Shown here in pieces: positions 41,781 through 49,293 of a stretch of DNA of 64,000 nt. A model generated the notes under the pieces. It saw only the letters and a program-made list of their open reading frames with translations. It did no database searches and was not told where the DNA came from. Source of the stretch: an uncultured Thiohalocapsa sp. (GTDB lineage Bacteria > Pseudomonadota > Gammaproteobacteria > Chromatiales > Chromatiaceae); the NCBI RefSeq assembly GCF_913063425.1, contig NZ_CAJXYK010000028.1:1-64000 (forward strand), given 5' to 3'. How positions within the stretch are numbered: position 1 is the stretch's first letter; every line of letters starts with the position of its first letter. A program made the position numbers and the translations under genes.

Positions 41781-41827
41781 CACACCGACAGGATTCCCAA
41801 GAGCACATCAACCAGCGAGACCATCTC

Positions 41828-42397
41828 ATGCGCAAGCCCATGCCTCTGTTCCTCCTGGTGTTGCCACTGGCCCTCTGGGGCAGTGCCCAGGCAGCGCCGA
41901 TCCTCAGCATTGCCGGCCCGACGACGGTCACCCAGGGCCAGAGCAACGTCGTCTACGACATCGACGTCGCCGACGACGGCGGCGGCATCGACATCGGCGG
42001 GGCCGATCTGTACGTGACCTACGACCCGAGTGTCTTCGCCTACGTGAGCGCCGCCGCCGGCAGCCTCATCGGCGGCGTCGACACTTTCAGCGCGAATGAC
42101 CTCGGTACGGAGATCAATTTAAGCGTCGCCTCCCTGTTCGGCATCTCCAGTGCCGGCAATCTCGGGCAGATCACCTTCGACGTGCTGTCGGATGCACCGC
42201 TGCCGGGCACAAGCCTGACCTTCGACACGGGCCAGTCCAGCCTTCTCGACAGCGGGTTCCAGCCGGTGGTGCCGGACTACGCGGGACTCGACGTCGCCGT
42301 CACCGGCGCAGTGCCGGCGCCGGGCGCGGCGCTGCTGCTGCCGCTGGGATTGTTGGCGATGCGGGCGGCGCGGATGAAGGCCGTGGGGCAGAGCTGA
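41828..42397 (+). CDS. Secreted cohesin-fold protein with C-terminal PEP/VPxPA-type sorting signal
   Basis: This 189-residue protein starts 47 bp after the giant gene, on the same strand. It has a Sec signal peptide (residues 1-22, ending GSAQA). Its body matches the cohesin-like domain of many PEP-CTERM proteins (GPTTVTQGQSNVVYDIDV, then GGADLYVTYDPSVFAYVSA and NLGQITFDVLSD). The C-terminus VPAPGAALLLPLGLLAMRAAR has the motif, hydrophobic helix and basic end of an exosortase-processed tail. I infer a cell-surface anchor whose cohesin-like domain could bind the dockerin of the upstream giant protein. The proximity and common strand suggest co-transcription. No exosortase is in the window. The ribosome site is weak (GCGAGACC). 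Confidence 0.82.
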   Translation: MRKPMPLFLLVLPLALWGSAQAAPILSIAGPTTVTQGQSNVVYDIDVADDGGGIDIGGADLYVTYDPSVFAYVSAAAGSLIGGVDTFSANDLGTEINLSVASLFGISSAGNLGQITFDVLSDAPLPGTSLTFDTGQSSLLDSGFQPVVPDYAGLDVAVTGAVPAPGAALLLPLGLLAMRAARMKAVGQS

Positions 42398-42454
42398 CGA
42401 GAGCCTCGGGGTTGGTCTTTTGGTCGATGTCTTGTGCACGGCTTGGAACGACGC

Positions 42455-42480
42455 GCGACGGCATGGGGCCCTGCCGTCGC
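42455..42480. terminator. GC-rich hairpin between convergent genes
   Basis: A perfect 9-bp stem GCGACGGCA/TGCCGTCGC (42455-42463 and 42472-42480) with an 8-nt loop lies between the convergent genes ending at 42397 and 42527. There is no T-run on either side, so it may pause or end transcription only weakly. Confidence 0.4.
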
Positions 42481-42526
42481 TGCCCGCACCGGTCGCTGAC
42501 CCTGCGCCGGGTGCGGGGCGCCCCGC

Positions 42527-43075
42527 TCAGGCCGGCCGCCCCGCCAGCAGTGCCTGCATGCCGGGTCGTCCCTCGCGCAGCGCGTGGCGGATGCGCACGC
42601 GGAAGGCGCGTGTCGTGAGGTCCTCCAGGGTGCCGCCGGCCTCGAAATGCTCCATCAGTACCTTGCCGGTGGCATAGCTCACCAGGCCCGCCAGCGTGGA
42701 GAGGGTGCCGGCGGCGCCCAGCGTCCCGAAGCCGGGCCACAGCTTGAGCCCGGAGAGCCCGAGCCCCGCCGCCAGCACCGGCAAGGCACCGGTCAGCAGG
42801 GAAGCGGCGATGCCCCGGTAGACCTGATCGAAGGGCAGCCCATAGTGGTCCGCCAGGCGCCCGATGAGATTGAGCTGGAGGTTGAACAGCAGGATGCCGT
42901 CGATGACCGGCAGTGGGGCCATGCTCAGCGTGCTGCCGAGGATGACATGGTCGCGAATGATGCTTTCCGCCTCCGCACGGGTGAGGCGCGCCTGCGCCAC
43001 CGCCAGCCGCACCTCCGGGCTCAGCACGTGCCGGACACCGCCATCGGGCCCCCCGGGCTCAGTCGGTCCACTCAC
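42527..43075 (-). CDS. DUF697-family membrane protein (paralog 1)
   Basis: The 182-residue product has DUF697 features: an Ala/Leu-rich N-terminal helix (RAEAESIIRDHV), hydrophobic segments near residues 45-75 and 90-140, and the signature KLWPGFGTLGAAGT then YATGKVLMEHFEAGGTL. GTG 43075 is well supported by AGGAGG 7 nt upstream, and it overlaps the 3' end of djlA by 17 bp, implying translational coupling. DUF697 is often found with a GTPase (YcjF/YcjX type), but no GTPase is present. Two paralogs lie at 49.3-49.9 and 63.1-63.7 kb. It is last in a four-gene operon. Function unknown; an inner-membrane role is likely. Confidence 0.82.
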   Translation of the reverse strand: MSGPTEPGGPDGGVRHVLSPEVRLAVAQARLTRAEAESIIRDHVILGSTLSMAPLPVIDGILLFNLQLNLIGRLADHYGLPFDQVYRGIAASLLTGALPVLAAGLGLSGLKLWPGFGTLGAAGTLSTLAGLVSYATGKVLMEHFEAGGTLEDLTTRAFRVRIRHALREGRPGMQALLAGRPA

Positions 43076-43847
43076 GGGATAACCTCCTGTAGGCCTTGCG
43101 GATCTGATCGGTGCGGTGGGTCGCCTCGGCCAGTGCCTCGGGCGACGGGTTGCGATGGGCGAGCTTGTCCGGGTGATGGCGGCTCAGCAGGGTCCGATAG
43201 GCGCGGGTGACCTCATCCCGCGGGGCATTGGCTGCCACGCCCAGCACCTTCGCCGCTTCACGCTTGGAGAGCCCGCCATCGCGCGGGGGCGTGCCGTGCC
43301 GTTGCGCCCCCCAGGCGGCCTCGAAGCGGCCCAGCCGACGCGGGCTGATGCCGAGGCGGGTCGCGAGATCGCGCAGCAGCATCCGCGCCGGCGCGGCCTC
43401 GTCGAGGTCCTCCACGAGCGGCATCAGCGCGGCGATCAAGGCCAGCGTAATGTCCGGTCGGCGCTGGAAGGTGCGACGGAACTGGCTCACGACGGCCGTC
43501 AGCGGAAAGTCCGCGCGCTGACCGTCGCGGAACAGCGCCGTCGCCCGCGCGCGCCCGGCGGCATCCAGTCCCGCGTCCGCCAGCAGCGCCTCCAGCAGCG
43601 CAGCCCGGCGTGCAGGCGGTCGCCCCGCTGCGCGCACCAGCGCGCCGGCCAGGCAGAACAGGGCCGTGCGCCTGCGCCAGAGGAGCCGCTCGCGCCGTTC
43701 AGGGTCCCGCACCGGCGCGTAGGCGCGGAGCAGTCCGCCCAGGTCGCGGTCCATCTGATGGCCGACGCCCACTGCGGCGAAGGCAGCGATGGGGCCGCCG
43801 ATGAGTCCGGCGAGTCCCACCGCGAACAGCTTGCCCCACCAGAGCAT
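43059..43847 (-). CDS. djlA: DjlA-type membrane-anchored J-domain co-chaperone
   Basis: This 262-residue protein follows the DjlA plan: an N-terminal transmembrane segment with Gly-rich repeats (MLWWGKLFAVGLAGLIGG), a central TerB-like helical domain (about residues 55-175) and a C-terminal J domain. The J domain carries the DnaK-stimulating HPD in LLSRHHPDKLAHR. ATG 43847 is chosen because it begins at the family-typical membrane segment; the upstream extension to 43955 is low-complexity. The gene begins 5 bp after the Amt-like gene ends and overlaps DUF697 downstream. DjlA recruits DnaK to the inner membrane and affects envelope stress and capsule regulation in enterobacteria. What it serves here is unknown, but the envelope context fits. 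Confidence 0.9.
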   Translation of the reverse strand: MLWWGKLFAVGLAGLIGGPIAAFAAVGVGHQMDRDLGGLLRAYAPVRDPERRERLLWRRRTALFCLAGALVRAAGRPPARRAALLEALLADAGLDAAGRARATALFRDGQRADFPLTAVVSQFRRTFQRRPDITLALIAALMPLVEDLDEAAPARMLLRDLATRLGISPRRLGRFEAAWGAQRHGTPPRDGGLSKREAAKVLGVAANAPRDEVTRAYRTLLSRHHPDKLAHRNPSPEALAEATHRTDQIRKAYRRLSREWTD

Positions 43848-43852
43848 CTGCG

Positions 43853-45700
43853 TCAGGCCGCCGGCGCTGCGGCCGCAGGCGAGGGCTCGCGGCGCGCGTC
43901 CAGGCGGGGCCGCACCAACAGCCCGGGCAGCAGCCGCAGCAGCAGCCCGAGACACAGGCCGCCGCCGCCGCCCAGCACCAGGGCCACGGCCGCGCCCAGC
44001 AGCTGTATGGGCAGGTCCTCCGCCACGGGTACGAACAAGAAGCCGTCGGGTCCCACCAGCGCCGGCGCCAGCGCCGCTGCGAGGCCGCCGATGGCGAAGG
44101 CCGCCGCCAGCTCCCGGCGGCCATCGCCACGCTCCAGGGCCCGGGCGATGAGCCCGTGCAGCAGCCCGACCAGGGCGCCGAAGATCAGGGGGACAGCCAT
44201 GCCCGACGGCGCCGCACCCGCGGGCGCTGCAACGATGCCCGCGAGCAGGGCGGCCGTCACCGCCTCCAGCCGATCAGAGCCGGCGCGAAAGAGGGCGTAG
44301 AAGAGCGCGGCCGCCGCCAGTGCGCCGGCCGCGGCGGCCCAGCTCGCCAGCACCAGCGCGATGGCGTCGTCCGGCGCGGCGGCGAGCCGCGGCTCCAGCC
44401 AGCCGACCCAGATGAGCAGCACTGCCACCACCAGGAGCGCGGGCTCATGGCCGGTGTCGCCGGCGGACTTCTCCGGGGGTCGGACGACGCGCTCCCGGCC
44501 GAGACCCAGGGCGAGCCCGAGCGCGGCAGCACCGCCCACCAGCGCACTGCCCACCACCCCACCGGTATCGCTGAAACCGAGCCCGGCGAGCCAGCCGGCG
44601 CCCGGGCTGCCGGGCGCTGCGGCGGCACCGCTCCAGTGGCCGAACAGGGGCAGCAGCAATGCGCCGATGCCGAGGCCCAACAGCAGCCCGCCGGGGCCCG
44701 TGAGCCGGGTGCCGGCGGTCACCGCCGCGAGTGCGGCCATGGCCACCACCAGCGGGAGCTGTGCGAGCAGCGGCCCGGCGACGGCGGGGAGCGGGGCGTC
44801 CGGTGACAGGGCGAAGAGCTCCGGCAGGAAGCTGAAGGGCATGCCCATGATGCCGCCGAGGCTCGTCCCGTTACGGATGCCGATGCCCACCAGCGCGAAG
44901 CCGAGTATCGCGCCGACCAGCGCGAGCAGCAGACCGGCGGCCGACGGCCCGCCCAACGCGGAAGCCGACACCGAAGCCCGGCGCGCCCCCAGCGAGCGCC
45001 CCAGCGGATAGAGGAGGATGCCGGCGGGCAGCAGCAGGCCCAGCGCCAAGGGCAGCAGCGACATGCCCGTATCGGCCCGCTCGCCTGCGGCCTCCGGGGC
45101 GACTTCCCCCTGCGATTGCCCCTGCGCGGGTTCTGTCGTCGCCGGCCCTGTCGCCGCGGGCTGTGGTGCAGCCGCCTGACGCTGCAAGCGCGCGCTCAGT
45201 TCCGTCAGCGACTGCTGGATGTCGTCAATGCCCATCAAGGTCTCGTAGAGCTGCACCGAGTTGTCCTCGATGCGGGTCTCGTGCTTCTCCAGCAGTTCCT
45301 GGGCCTGTTCCAGCTGCTGGGACAGCGAGTCGAGCCGGAGTGCGATGGGGTCCATGCGCTTGAGCTCCGCATCCAGGCGCTCCGACTGCCCGGCGATCTC
45401 CTCCCGGTTGAGCTCCGCCTGCTCCTGCAGCGTCTTGATGCTCTGGTCCAGGCCGTCCAGCTGCTGGCGCAGTGCCGCCAGCACTGCCGCCGGCGACTCA
45501 GACTCGCCGTCGCCTGCGCTCTCCGTGGCAGCGTTGTCGGTGTCTGCGGCAGCGTCCTCAGCGTCCGCGGGCGCCTGAGCGAGCGCCATCGGGAGCGGCA
45601 GCAAAGCCGCCAGCAGCGCATAGGTCACGAGCGCTCGCGCCCGCAGCTTGTATCCCCCGTGACGGCGGCAGGCGGGCTGTCTCGCAGCGCAATCCGTCAT
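43853..45700 (-). CDS. Coiled-coil/ammonium-transporter-like membrane fusion protein
   Basis: ATG 45700 has AGGAG 8 nt upstream and gives 615 residues. A signal peptide (ending PMALAQA) is followed by a periplasmic coiled coil (about residues 65-180, RQQLDGLDQSIKTLQEQ and later heptads) and a Pro/Ala linker. About eleven hydrophobic segments then resemble the Amt/Rh fold: FGHW, GWLAGLGFSDTGGVVG and the late TAALLAGIVAAPAG stretch align with AmtB landmarks. The two pore histidines are not conserved: the DFAGxxVVH position reads SDTGGVVGS, and the late VHG motif is absent. Ammonium conduction is therefore doubtful, and a sensor or structural role is possible. The gene overlaps the upstream small gene by ATGA and precedes djlA. 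Confidence 0.75.
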   Translation of the reverse strand: MTDCAARQPACRRHGGYKLRARALVTYALLAALLPLPMALAQAPADAEDAAADTDNAATESAGDGESESPAAVLAALRQQLDGLDQSIKTLQEQAELNREEIAGQSERLDAELKRMDPIALRLDSLSQQLEQAQELLEKHETRIEDNSVQLYETLMGIDDIQQSLTELSARLQRQAAAPQPAATGPATTEPAQGQSQGEVAPEAAGERADTGMSLLPLALGLLLPAGILLYPLGRSLGARRASVSASALGGPSAAGLLLALVGAILGFALVGIGIRNGTSLGGIMGMPFSFLPELFALSPDAPLPAVAGPLLAQLPLVVAMAALAAVTAGTRLTGPGGLLLGLGIGALLLPLFGHWSGAAAAPGSPGAGWLAGLGFSDTGGVVGSALVGGAAALGLALGLGRERVVRPPEKSAGDTGHEPALLVVAVLLIWVGWLEPRLAAAPDDAIALVLASWAAAAGALAAAALFYALFRAGSDRLEAVTAALLAGIVAAPAGAAPSGMAVPLIFGALVGLLHGLIARALERGDGRRELAAAFAIGGLAAALAPALVGPDGFLFVPVAEDLPIQLLGAAVALVLGGGGGLCLGLLLRLLPGLLVRPRLDARREPSPAAAAPAA

Positions 45701-45900
45701 TGTGACTTCTCCTGGGCGCGCCGCTTTTTCGGCGGTGGATCGGCGGCGAGCACGAACAGGAAGCCGAGCAGCGGTGTGAACAGAATCGATGACCAAAGGT
45801 ATCCCCAATAGCCCCATTTGCGCCGGCGCCCGAGCAAGGCCACCAGCACCGCGGCGCTGAGGTAGATCCCGATTGCAAGTATGGTGTGTAGGGGGTGCAT
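45697..45900 (-). CDS. Small two-helix membrane protein, first gene of the djlA operon
   Basis: This 67-residue protein has two hydrophobic segments (HTILAIGIYLSAAVLVALLG and YLWSSILFTPLLGFLFVLA), separated by a basic RRRKWGYWGY loop. It ends in a basic Lys/Arg-rich tail. Its TGA overlaps the next gene's ATG (ATGA), implying coupling. The start ATG at 45900 lies directly at the edge of an inverted-repeat element, so its promoter probably lies within that element. No known family is recognised; a small membrane partner of the coiled-coil/Amt-like protein is plausible. Confidence 0.75.
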   Translation of the reverse strand: MHPLHTILAIGIYLSAAVLVALLGRRRKWGYWGYLWSSILFTPLLGFLFVLAADPPPKKRRAQEKSQ

Positions 45901-45901
45901 T

Positions 45902-46142
45902 ATCCTAGAAGGAGCGGTTGGACGGTCGTCAGGGTGCGTCCCGCGGGGTGCCTGGCAAGGCACAACGACGAGGAATAGTTGTTCTATTCCGAGGAGTTGT
46001 AACGCTGCCAGGCGCCGCGCGGGGCGTGCCATGGCGGCCGTAGCGGCGTTCACCCGGATGGTGGCGCGAAAAGTACTTCCGACGTCCGCGAGGCTCAGGC
46101 ATTTGCATGTGCTTTGAAGCGGTCAACTGCTCTTTCTAGGAT
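45902..46142. mobile_element. MITE-like 241-bp element with 20-bp imperfect terminal inverted repeats
   Basis: The left end (45902-45921, beginning ATCCTAGAAGGAGC) and the reverse complement of the right end (46123-46142, ATCCTAGAAAGAGC) agree at 17 of 20 positions. The element carries no gene and fills the space between the 67-residue membrane-protein gene and the lipoprotein gene. I see no target-site duplication. It would supply the promoter of the downstream operon. A non-mobile structured regulatory region is the alternative. Confidence 0.5.
45962..46000. promoter_or_regulatory. 39-bp two-tier palindrome in the promoter region of the djlA operon
   Basis: Inner arms GGAATAG/CTATTCC (45972-45978, 45984-45990) and outer arms ACAAC/GTTGT (45962-45966, 45996-46000) are arranged symmetrically with 5-nt internal spacers. 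It sits about 60 bp upstream of the 67-residue gene, so it could be an operator or a hairpin in the leader. Confidence 0.5.
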
Positions 46143-46156
46143 TGTTGTCGTCGGGC

Positions 46157-48379
46157 TCAGTCGTTTGCGCCGGCTTCGGCCGCTGAAGCGCCAGCGTCGT
46201 CGGTGTCGACATCCGCGGCGGGCGACATGGGCGGCTGAGCGGCCGGGACACCGGGCTCGATCACACGGGAGACCAGGGTCAGCAGCCTGGGATCGGGCCG
46301 GATGCCGAGCTCCGCGAAGGCGTCCAGGTCCGCGCCCACCGCCGGCAGGTTGTTCAGCTTGCGATTGAGTGCATTCACCCGCAGGCCCCGCAGCACACCA
46401 TTGAAGCGCAGTGCCACTTGCGGGTCGTCGAGATCGACGCCGGAGGGTATCAGCGCCAGGGTCAGGCCAAGGTCGGTGTCGAGGGTTTGTGTCAGGGCAA
46501 AGGCCGGCACGCCGAAGCGCCGCAGCGTCCGGTTCAGCCGCCGCACCAGCTCCGGGCGCAGGCCCGAGTCCGGTACCACGAGCAGCGTGTCGGTGCTGCG
46601 GGCCAGGCGGGTCCAGCAGCGCACCGCGGCCTGCTCCAGGGGGGCGGCCGCGGCGACTCCGGCCAGCTCCCGGCGGGTCAGCTCGACGGCGTTGAGCGGC
46701 TCCGCCGCAGGCGCATCGGGCGCCGGCAGCTCGCAGATGTCCACCTGGAAGTCGCGCGCTTCGCCCAGGGTGCGGGCGAGCCCCACTGCGGCGCTGCCGG
46801 CGCCCGTCTGCGGCGCCACCAGCCCGAGGCGCTCGAAGCCCAGGATCTCGTGCGCCAGCGTCAGCCAGATTCGGGCGCGCTCAGCGGCGCTGAGACGGGC
46901 GTCGGTGAGCGCCTCGAAATCGAGCTCGGCGTCGGCAGAGGGCTCGCCCGCTGCGCCTGCGGTGTCGGCGGGCGCCTGCCCGGGGCCGGCGCCTGCGGTG
47001 ACGCCCCCACCTGCTGGTGCAGCCGGCGCGGCGGCTGCGCCGGTGTCCGCATCCGGGCTGTCGGGCGCTGCCTGTGACAGCCCCGGCTGCGGACCGGCGG
47101 CAGCGGCCGGCGGCTGTGCCTGCTGCGCCTGCTCCCGTGCCATCTCCTGCCGCGCGGCGCGGAAGTTGGCGAGCCGGTAAGGCGCCGTGACCCCCGGCAG
47201 CGGCCACCAGCGCCCGAAGCGCAGCACCCGAAACCCGAAGAGCTTGCCGTAGACGTTGCCCTGCGGGTCGTAGGCGAAGATACCGGTGACGCCGGCCCGT
47301 GGCGGCGAGTAGCGGGCGGTGGTGGCGAGCACGCGGGGCTCGGTGCTGCCGGCGGTGCGCACGATGTCCGCGAACAAGCGCGCCGTGTCGTAGCCCTGGG
47401 CAGCGGCCTGGTCCGGGTCGGTGCCATAGGTCTCGCGGAAGGCGTCGACGAAGGCGCGGTTGCGCGGGCCCGGGGTGTCGATGTCGTAGATGCCGGGGGC
47501 GATGGTGCGGTCGCCGGCCGCCCCGACCAGTGCATCGAAGGGGCCGTAGGCGAGGCGGTCGGAGCCGAACACCGGCTGCGCAAAGCCGAGCTCGCGCAGT
47601 TGGCGCACCAGCCGCGCCCCGGCTGCATGCTCGGTGGACAGATAGACGGCATCGAAATCCACGGCATTCAACTGTCCGAGCAGACCGCGGTGGTTGGTCT
47701 CGGCGGCAAAGAAGGAGGCGCCGAAGACAATGCGCAGGCCGCGTGCCCGCGCCTCGTCCTCGAACAGGAAGGCCAGCTCCCGGGCATAGTCGTCGCGGCT
47801 GTGCAGTACGGCGATGCGGGCATGCCCGAAGAGGTCCACCAGGCTCGCGGTCTGCGCCGCCATGGCGGCGTTGTCGGGCAGGGTGCGCAGCACGAAGTCG
47901 AAGCCGTGCCGGGTCAGCTGCTCGGCGGTGGCGAACGACGGCATGAAGAGCACCCGGGCCCGCTCGTAGATCACCGAGAGCGGCACCGCCAGCTCGGACC
48001 TGCGGTGCCCGAGCACCACCGAAATGCGCGGGTCCTCGGCAACGGCGATGGCGGTGCGGCGCCCCTGGCGCGGATCGGGACCGCCTCTGAAACGGCGGAT
48101 CTGCACGGGTCGCCCGAGCAGGCCGCCGCCGGCGTCGATCTCCCGCACGGCGAGCTCGATCCCCTGCACGAAGCCGGGCCCGAGCGGGTCCTCCACCGCG
48201 GCGACAACAATGGGCCCCAGGCCATTGCGGGCATAGGCCGCGCGGGCGTCGCCCATGCTCGGGTATTGGCGCCCGCAGGCCGCCAGCAGGAGCGCGGCGC
48301 AGCACAGCGCCAGCACACCGAGGCCCCCGGCAGCGCGGGCGCGCGCCGTACCTGCGGTTGCGCGGCGGCGTGCGGACAC
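46157..48379 (-). CDS. Two-domain ABC-type substrate-binding lipoprotein
   Basis: This 740-residue protein starts at GTG 48379, two bases after the SPFH gene ends. The signal peptide ends in a lipobox (LLLAACG), so it is a lipoprotein. Residues about 50-420 form a Leu/Ile/Val-type periplasmic binding domain (GIELAVREIDAGGGLLGRPV, VLGHRRSELAVPLSVIYE, FGSDRLAYGPFDALVGA). A Pro/Ala linker (about 425-500) leads to a second domain (about 510-710) with the flavour of the ABC_sub_bind family (PDSGLRPELVRRLNRTLRRF, LALIPSGVDLDDPQVA). No permease or ATPase is nearby, so a sensing or tethering role with SPFH/DUF697 is possible. The ligand is unknown. Confidence 0.8.
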   Translation of the reverse strand: MSARRRATAGTARARAAGGLGVLALCCAALLLAACGRQYPSMGDARAAYARNGLGPIVVAAVEDPLGPGFVQGIELAVREIDAGGGLLGRPVQIRRFRGGPDPRQGRRTAIAVAEDPRISVVLGHRRSELAVPLSVIYERARVLFMPSFATAEQLTRHGFDFVLRTLPDNAAMAAQTASLVDLFGHARIAVLHSRDDYARELAFLFEDEARARGLRIVFGASFFAAETNHRGLLGQLNAVDFDAVYLSTEHAAGARLVRQLRELGFAQPVFGSDRLAYGPFDALVGAAGDRTIAPGIYDIDTPGPRNRAFVDAFRETYGTDPDQAAAQGYDTARLFADIVRTAGSTEPRVLATTARYSPPRAGVTGIFAYDPQGNVYGKLFGFRVLRFGRWWPLPGVTAPYRLANFRAARQEMAREQAQQAQPPAAAAGPQPGLSQAAPDSPDADTGAAAAPAAPAGGGVTAGAGPGQAPADTAGAAGEPSADAELDFEALTDARLSAAERARIWLTLAHEILGFERLGLVAPQTGAGSAAVGLARTLGEARDFQVDICELPAPDAPAAEPLNAVELTRRELAGVAAAAPLEQAAVRCWTRLARSTDTLLVVPDSGLRPELVRRLNRTLRRFGVPAFALTQTLDTDLGLTLALIPSGVDLDDPQVALRFNGVLRGLRVNALNRKLNNLPAVGADLDAFAELGIRPDPRLLTLVSRVIEPGVPAAQPPMSPAADVDTDDAGASAAEAGAND

Positions 48380-48381
48380 CC

Positions 48382-49260
48382 TCAGCGCCCGCCCGGCACC
48401 AGCGGCAGACCGCCCTCATCGGCGCCGATGATGACGACCTCGGCATTGTCGGACGTGGCGAGATCCCGGGCTGCGCGGATGCCCTCGTGACGGAGCAGTT
48501 CCGGTGTCAGCGATGCGTCCACCGCCGCCTGGAAGTCGCGGATGCCCGTGGCCTCGGTGCGCTTGCGCTCGGCCTCGCGGCGGGCGGTATCCAGGCGGAA
48601 ATCGTAGGAGGCCAGCAGCTGGCGCTGCTTCAGCTTGTCCTCGATGGCGGTCTTGACCCGCTGCGGCAGACTGAGGCTGCGGATGACGATGTCCTCGGCG
48701 TCGACGAAATTGCGGCCCAGCTCGTCCCGGGCCAGCAGCACCGCGGTGCCGAGCAGGCCGTTGTCGTTGGTGTAGATCTGCTCCGCCGAGAACTGTGAGA
48801 GCTCGCGACGCAGCACGGACTCGGTCTGCGGTACCACCACACGATCTGCGTAGTCCGGACCGATACGCTGGTGCAGCAGGCCGAGCAGCTCCACCTGCGG
48901 CTGATAACGGATGGCCAGCTCCAGGTGCACCGGCAGGCCGCGCACCGAGAGCACGTCGAGCTCGTGCATGACCACCTGGCGGCGGGTCTCGTAGTGCACC
49001 ATGGTGTCCCAGGGCGGAATGATGTGAAGCCCCTCCGGATAGACGCGGTGGGTCACGGTGCCTGTGAAGAATCGATACAGGACGCCGGTCTCGCCGGGCT
49101 CGATGGAAATGAAGATGCGCCGCCACAGCAGGACGGAAATCAGTGTCAGCAGCAGCGTGAGCACCAGCAGCAGCGGCAGCCGCCGGCGCAGCCAGCGCGA
49201 GAGGGGAGGGCGCTCGTCCACCGGGGCGGCGGGCGCGGCCTGAATCTGGGGGTCCGTCAT
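48382..49260 (-). CDS. SPFH/prohibitin-family membrane protein (paralog 1)
   Basis: The 292-residue product has a cytoplasmic N-terminus, one membrane anchor (residues 26-47, LPLLLVLTLLLTLISVLLW) and an SPFH/band-7 domain: FISIEPGETGVLYRFFTG, IPPWDTMVHYETRRQ, DYADRVVVPQTESVLRREL. A helical tail follows (RLDTARREAERKRTEATG). Such proteins oligomerise into rings that organise membrane microdomains or regulate proteases. The downstream gene begins 2 nt after its stop, and the DUF697 gene ends 33 bp upstream. A paralog sits at 51.5-52.5 kb. Confidence 0.9.
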   Translation of the reverse strand: MTDPQIQAAPAAPVDERPPLSRWLRRRLPLLLVLTLLLTLISVLLWRRIFISIEPGETGVLYRFFTGTVTHRVYPEGLHIIPPWDTMVHYETRRQVVMHELDVLSVRGLPVHLELAIRYQPQVELLGLLHQRIGPDYADRVVVPQTESVLRRELSQFSAEQIYTNDNGLLGTAVLLARDELGRNFVDAEDIVIRSLSLPQRVKTAIEDKLKQRQLLASYDFRLDTARREAERKRTEATGIRDFQAAVDASLTPELLRHEGIRAARDLATSDNAEVVIIGADEGGLPLVPGGR

Positions 49261-49293
49261 GTCAGCGGCGGGGGACAGCGCGCGTGGGCCAGG

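Noticed and set aside
3999-41369. Long open frames antisense to the giant gene (for example about 8967-16406 and 17016-22532, minus strand)
   Set aside because: They arise from GC-rich, Asp/Gly/Ala-biased codons that rarely give stops on the opposite strand. Their translations are low-complexity Val/Gly/Ala/His/Arg strings with no domain, while the plus strand has clear domains throughout.
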